64,000 nucleotides of DNA, from the NCBI RefSeq assembly GCF_024611995.1, contig NZ_CP102509.1:1736001-1800000 (forward strand), in the 5' to 3' direction. A model generated the notes under the pieces. It ran no database searches, was not told the DNA's origin, and worked only from the letters and a program-made list of their open reading frames with translations. Made by a program: the position numbers and the translations under genes. The DNA comes from Streptomyces sp. NBC_00162. Lineage in GTDB: Bacteria > Actinomycetota > Actinomycetes > Streptomycetales > Streptomycetaceae. Below are positions 60,626 to 64,000 of the stretch, piece by piece; position 1 is the first letter of the stretch, and each line of letters begins with the position of its first letter.

Positions 60626-61381
60626 ATGTCAGCAGACGAGAAGCAGCAGAGCCCCGCCGCGCCCGCCGTCCCCTCCGTCTGGACGCGCCCGCGCCGGCCG
60701 AAGGAGCAGCAGCCGGCGCTCAGCCAGGCCCAGATCGTCGCCGCGGCCGTCAAGCTGCTGGACGCCGAGGGCATCGAGGCCCTGAGCATGCGCAAGCTGG
60801 GCACGGGCATGGGCGCCGCCGCCACCTCGCTGTACCGGCACGTGGCCAACAAGGACGAGCTCATCGAGCTGGTCGTGGACGAGGTCTACGGCGAGCTGGA
60901 GGTGCCGGAGGCCACGGACCCGGCGGGCTGGCGGGAGTCGGTCTCCCGCAGCGGCCACAGCCTGCGCGCGATGGCCCTGCGCCACCCGTGGGTGGCCTCG
61001 GTGCTCGGCCAGGTCGGCCTCGCCCACCTCGGACCCAACCTGATGCGCATGTCGGAGCGGATGCTCGCGCTCTTCCAGGCGGCCGGGTTCCCGGTGGGCG
61101 AGGCGGACCTCGCGATGAAGGCGGTCATCTCCTACGTAGTCGGCGCCAGCACCAGCGAGGCCGCGTACCTCTCGCTGCTGGCGCGCAGCGGGCAGAGCGA
61201 GCAGGAGTGGCTGGAGAGCCTGCGCCCGGCCGCCGAACAGGCCCTCGCCGGCCACCCGTTGCTCGCCGAGGGGCAGTCGGCGCAGGAGAGCGGGGACCCG
61301 CGCCGGATGCGCGAGGAGAACTTCGACTACGGACTCCAGCGGGTCCTGGACGGCCTGGAGGCCCGGCTCAGCCGAAACTGA
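60626..61381 (+). CDS. TetR/AcrR-family regulator with TetR_C-type ligand domain
   Basis: A 251-residue regulator. After a 35-residue Pro/Gln-rich N-terminus comes the helix-turn-helix: QIVAAAVKLLDAEGIEALSM, RKLGTGMGAAATSLYRHVAN. The long C-terminal domain (EVPEATDPAGWRESVSRSGH, ALRHPWVASVLGQVGLAHLG) is like those of TetR proteins controlling drug exporters. Two operator copies directly upstream indicate autoregulation. Its stop overlaps the convergent hydrolase stop by 14 bases. It could also control the SDR or MFS genes just upstream on the same strand. Confidence 0.9.
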   Translation: MSADEKQQSPAAPAVPSVWTRPRRPKEQQPALSQAQIVAAAVKLLDAEGIEALSMRKLGTGMGAAATSLYRHVANKDELIELVVDEVYGELEVPEATDPAGWRESVSRSGHSLRAMALRHPWVASVLGQVGLAHLGPNLMRMSERMLALFQAAGFPVGEADLAMKAVISYVVGASTSEAAYLSLLARSGQSEQEWLESLRPAAEQALAGHPLLAEGQSAQESGDPRRMREENFDYGLQRVLDGLEARLSRN

Positions 61382-62423
61382 GGTCACCGCCGGCGAGCGG
61401 CGCGAAGTGCCCCTCCACGTCCGCGTCGGTCACGTCCGCCAGGGCGGGCGGCGACCAGCGCGGATCGCGGTCCTTGTCGACGACCTGGGCCCTGATGCCC
61501 TCCACCAGGTCGGGCGAGGCCAGGGCGTTGCACGAGACCCGGAACTCCTGGACCAGCACCTCCTCCAGCGAGCCGAGGGCGGCGGCCCGGCGCAGGGCCG
61601 CGAGAGTGACCTTCAGTGCGGTCGGGGACTTGGCCAGGATCGTCTCGGCGGCCTCCTTGGCGGCGGGGTCCCCGTCGGCGAGCAGCCGCTCGACGATCTC
61701 CTCGACGGTGCCGGCCGCGTAGCAGTGGTCGATCCAGGGCCGCCGGGCGGCGAGTTCACCGGGCGGGGGCGTGGCGGCGTACCGGGGCAGCACCTCGTGG
61801 GCGGGGGCCCCGGCGAGGGCGGCGGTCAGTTCCGGCAGCCGCCCGGCGGGGACGAAGTGGTCGGCGAGTCCGCAGAGCAGCGCGTCGGCGGCGCCCACGG
61901 CGGCGCCGGTGAGGGCGAGATGGGTGCCGAGCCGGCCGGGCGCGCGGCCGAGCAGCCAGGTCCCGCCGACGTCGGGGACGAAGCCGATGCCGGTCTCGGG
62001 CATGGCGACGCGGGAGCGCTCGGTGACGACGCGGACGCCGCCGTGGGCCGAGACGCCGACGCCGCCGCCCATGACGATGCCGTCCATGAGGGCGACGTAC
62101 GGCTTGGGGTAGCGGGCGATACGGGCGTTGAGGCGGTACTCGTCGCGCCAGAACTCGGCGGAGGCGGTGGTGCCGGCCTTGGCGTCGTCGTGGATGGCCC
62201 GGATGTCCCCGCCCGCGCACAGCCCGCGCTCCCCGGCGCCGCGGATCAGGACCTGGTGGACGGCGGGGTCCTCCTCCCAGGCGCCGAGGGCCTCGTCGAT
62301 GCGCAGGACCATGGGGTGGGTGAGGGCGTTGAGGGCCCTGGGGCGGTTGAGGGTGACCACCGCAGTCCGGCCCTCGACGTGGAACAGGACGGTGTCATCG
62401 GCGTTGTCGTCTTCGGTCTTCAC
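61368..62423 (-). CDS. 3-hydroxyisobutyryl-CoA hydrolase / enoyl-CoA hydratase family
   Basis: A 351-residue crotonase-fold enzyme of the HIBCH subgroup, the right length for it. Segments: AVVTLNRPRALNALTHPMVL, VLIRGAGERGLCAGGDIRAI (oxyanion hole), YVALMDGIVMGGGVGVSAHG (second oxyanion/catalytic glycine stretch) and MPETGIGFVPDVGGTWLL with the glutamate. In valine breakdown it releases 3-hydroxyisobutyrate from its CoA ester. The start is GTG at 62423. It is divergent from the RibD-like gene by 36 bases, so the two share a promoter region. Confidence 0.9.
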   Translation of the reverse strand: MKTEDDNADDTVLFHVEGRTAVVTLNRPRALNALTHPMVLRIDEALGAWEEDPAVHQVLIRGAGERGLCAGGDIRAIHDDAKAGTTASAEFWRDEYRLNARIARYPKPYVALMDGIVMGGGVGVSAHGGVRVVTERSRVAMPETGIGFVPDVGGTWLLGRAPGRLGTHLALTGAAVGAADALLCGLADHFVPAGRLPELTAALAGAPAHEVLPRYAATPPPGELAARRPWIDHCYAAGTVEEIVERLLADGDPAAKEAAETILAKSPTALKVTLAALRRAAALGSLEEVLVQEFRVSCNALASPDLVEGIRAQVVDKDRDPRWSPPALADVTDADVEGHFAPLAGGDLSFG

Positions 62424-62459
62424 GCCGATCAGTATGTCCGCGGCGTAGGGTGGGCCGGT

Positions 62460-63023
62460 ATGCGGAAGATCATCCTCATGTCGGGGGTGTCCCTTGACGG
62501 ATACATCGAGGGTCCCGAGCGACAGATCGACTGGCACGTCGTCGACGACGAACTGCACCAGCACTTCAACGACGAGCTGCGCTCGATGGGCGGTTTCCTG
62601 AGCGGTCGCGTCACGCACGAGCTGATGGCCGACTTCTGGCCGACCGCCGACGCCGACCCGGCGAACGCCGGGCCCATGGCCGAGTTCGCCGGCATCTGGC
62701 GCGACATGCCGAAGTACGTCTACTCGCGCACCCTGCAGCAGGCCGGCTGGAACACCACCATCGTGCGGGACGTCGTACCGGACGAGGTCGCCGCGCTGAA
62801 GGCGGCCCCCGGCGGCGACCTGATCCTGAGCGGGGCGGATCTCGCCGCCGCGTTCCTGCGCCACGACCTGGTGGACGCGTACCGGATCTACGTGCATCCG
62901 GTGCGGATCGGGCGTGGCAAGCCGCTGTTCCCGCCCGTCGACGGCGGCCCGGTGCCACTGCGCCTGGAGGACACCCGCAGGTTCGGCAACGGCGTCGTGC
63001 TGCTGAGCTACGGCCGCCCGTAG
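62460..63023 (+). CDS. Dihydrofolate reductase/RibD C-terminal family protein
   Basis: A 187-residue DHFR-fold reductase: MRKIILMSGVSLDGYIEGPE, then GGFLSGRVTHELMADFWPTA, VYSRTLQQAGWNTTIVRD, LILSGADLAAAFLRHDLVDA and VHPVRIGRGKPLFPP, the order typical of RibD_C proteins such as YyaP/YwjB. It probably binds NADPH; the substrate is unknown. The start is ATG at 62460. It stands alone, divergent from the hydrolase. Confidence 0.9.
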   Translation: MRKIILMSGVSLDGYIEGPERQIDWHVVDDELHQHFNDELRSMGGFLSGRVTHELMADFWPTADADPANAGPMAEFAGIWRDMPKYVYSRTLQQAGWNTTIVRDVVPDEVAALKAAPGGDLILSGADLAAAFLRHDLVDAYRIYVHPVRIGRGKPLFPPVDGGPVPLRLEDTRRFGNGVVLLSYGRP

Positions 63024-63047
63024 GCCGCCCCTGCCGGACGCGTGCGG

Positions 63048-63611
63048 TCAGTCGCGGGGGCGGGCCCGGTGGGCCTGCCAGGCGGCCAGGGCTTCGGCGC
63101 GGGTGCCGTCGGGACGGGTGGCGTGCCAGTCGCGCAGGAAGCGGTTGAACTCGAACTGGGCGCCGACCTCCTGGGGTTCGGCCGCCCGTGCGCGGGTGGC
63201 GTGCCAGTGGGCCACCGCCTCGGCGAGGGTACGGCCCGCGCCCCGGGCCACGTAATCCCGCATGAAGGCGTCGAAGTGGAATCCCGGGCCGATCTCCCGG
63301 ACGAAGAACTCCCGGAGCAGCTGGCTGCACCGCTGCCCCGGCGGGATCACGGTGGCGCCGTCGACGGGTGCGGCGAGCTGGCGCCCGCTCCGGCGGGCGG
63401 CCGCGGCCGCGGGCGCAGCCGGTTCGGGCGGCAAGCCGTCGAGCGCGGCCGCGAGCCGGGCCGTGACGGCGGTCTTCCCGCCCCCGGCCGACAAGCCCAT
63501 CTCCCGCGCCAGCGCGCTCAGCTCGGCCAGCGTCCAGTACCAGCGGCCCAGCTCCGCCCCGGTCAGCGCCGGGGTCAGGGCGGGCCGGGACTCCCCCTTA
63601 TTCGCACTCAT
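63048..63611 (-). CDS. SAP-like domain protein (DUF6434 type)
   Basis: A 187-residue protein with an N-terminal SAP-like DNA-binding region (RPALTPALTGAELGRWYW, LSALAREMGLSAGGGKTAV, TARLAAALDGL) and a C-terminal domain with two similar helices (EVGAQFEFNRFLRDWHAT and the earlier GPGFHFDAFMRDYVARGAG, each followed by AxAxWxAxRAR). The two half-repeats look like duplicated trihelical units. Function unknown. The start is ATG at 63611. It is divergent from the isochorismatase gene. Confidence 0.7.
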   Translation of the reverse strand: MSANKGESRPALTPALTGAELGRWYWTLAELSALAREMGLSAGGGKTAVTARLAAALDGLPPEPAAPAAAAARRSGRQLAAPVDGATVIPPGQRCSQLLREFFVREIGPGFHFDAFMRDYVARGAGRTLAEAVAHWHATRARAAEPQEVGAQFEFNRFLRDWHATRPDGTRAEALAAWQAHRARPRD

Positions 63612-63642
63612 GTTCCCATTCTAAAGGTATCGATGATCTGTA

Positions 63643-63664
63643 AGTCCGCCTTGCAAGGTGGACT
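63643..63664. promoter_or_regulatory. 22-base palindromic operator before the isochorismatase gene
   Basis: AGTCC-G-CCTTGCAAGG-T-GGACT is a palindrome with one mismatched pair, in the divergent region between the SAP-like and isochorismatase-family genes. The core resembles sites of HxlR- or MarR-type repressors; the regulator would lie outside the window. Confidence 0.6.
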
Positions 63665-63769
63665 GTTTGTCCGTATTTTCGGGCCGTGTCCCCTGCACCG
63701 CCACGGAACTGGCGCGCCGAGCGGATCCGGCCGCAGTCGGTGATGGCCACGGCCACCGAAGGAGACTCC

Positions 63770-64000
63770 ATGACCGCCGATCCGAACCGTCTCGCCCTCG
63801 GCCAGGACACCGCCCTCGTCCTCATCGACCTGCAGACCGGCATCCTGGGCCTGCCGACCGCCAGGCCCTCCGCCGAGATCCTGGGGCAGGGCATCGCGCT
63901 CGCCGAGGCGTTCCGCGCCCGCAAGCTGCCCGTGGTCCTGGTCAAGGTCGCCTGGTCGCCCGACAGCGGCGACCTGCCCACCGCCAATGTGGACCGCCCG
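63770..64000 (+). CDS. Isochorismatase-family hydrolase, partial (3' end outside the window)
   Basis: The first 77 residues of a cysteine hydrolase of the isochorismatase/nicotinamidase fold: QDTALVLIDLQTGILGLPTA with the first catalytic aspartate, then AFRARKLPVVLVKVAWSPDS. The catalytic lysine and cysteine lie beyond base 64000. The start is ATG at 63770 with AAGGAGA upstream. A palindromic operator precedes it. Substrate unknown; many relatives in Streptomyces hydrolyse small amides. Confidence 0.85.
   Translation, partial: MTADPNRLALGQDTALVLIDLQTGILGLPTARPSAEILGQGIALAEAFRARKLPVVLVKVAWSPDSGDLPTANVDRP

Overview
The window looks like a Streptomyces (or closely related actinomycete) chromosome. 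It is very GC-rich, has many GTG and TTG starts, 4-base ATGA/GTGA gene overlaps, lipoproteins and secreted glycosidases. It also carries typical Streptomyces families: a cobalamin-riboswitch metE, a RamB-type regulator beside the glyoxylate genes, sugar ABC transporters without their own ATPase, P450, TetR and LysR regulators, and a type I polyketide synthase (PKS) cluster. I saw no rRNA, tRNA, CRISPR array, insertion sequence or phage gene.

Layout. 1-2.9 kb: a partial MFS exporter, then a stretch of broken genes (a pyridoxamine-phosphate-oxidase tail, and a methyltransferase start joined to a catalytically dead amidotransferase) and an NAD-dependent epimerase. 3-11.3 kb: a minus-strand metabolic block with metE under a B12 riboswitch, 3-hydroxyacyl-CoA dehydrogenase, malate synthase and isocitrate lyase, and a divergent RamB-like regulator. 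11.3-17.3 kb: a PepSY membrane protein divergent from an OmpR-type two-component system, a hotdog thioesterase, a FadH-like dienoyl-CoA reductase with a clear promoter/operator, and a small lipoprotein. 17.4-23.6 kb: a glycan-uptake operon (GH38 alpha-mannosidase, two permeases, a binding lipoprotein). 23.9-30.8 kb: a small membrane protein, a universal stress protein, a TetR/dehydratase pair, and secreted GH27 and GH89 glycosidases. 31.0-33.7 kb: a small isoprenoid operon (unknown protein, polyprenyl synthase, MpaB-type oxygenase). 33.7-40.1 kb: a molybdopterin oxidoreductase, a membrane-anchored esterase, a P450, a secreted propeller-like protein and a LysR regulator. 40.6-60.5 kb: the PKS cluster. 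60.6-64 kb: a TetR regulator, an enoyl-CoA-hydratase-family hydrolase, a RibD-type reductase, a SAP-like protein and a partial isochorismatase-family hydrolase.

The PKS cluster is the main point of interest. Its two large synthases resemble polyunsaturated-fatty-acid (PUFA) synthases: tandem nitronate-monooxygenase/enoyl-reductase barrels, KS, AT, an ACP with the PUFA-type LSIDSIKR site and KR; then KS, AT, a hotdog DH and a fused phosphopantetheinyl transferase. They are followed in tight overlap by a stand-alone ACP, an alpha/beta hydrolase, a glycosyltransferase, a large zinc-ribbon methyltransferase and a galactokinase-like protein that has lost the galactokinase signature. A secreted phosphoesterase, an MFS exporter and an SDR follow. 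I infer a glycosylated, exported polyketide or lipid; the product is unknown.

A caution applies to many entries. At least 16 genes or domains are broken by an apparent single-base deletion. In almost all cases it falls in a C or G run, and the next frame continues the same protein family. This pattern looks like sequencing or assembly error more than decay, so most such genes are listed as one full-length CDS with the break position. The gene fragments at 0.8-1.9 kb are different: whole domains are missing there, so they are probably true pseudogenes.
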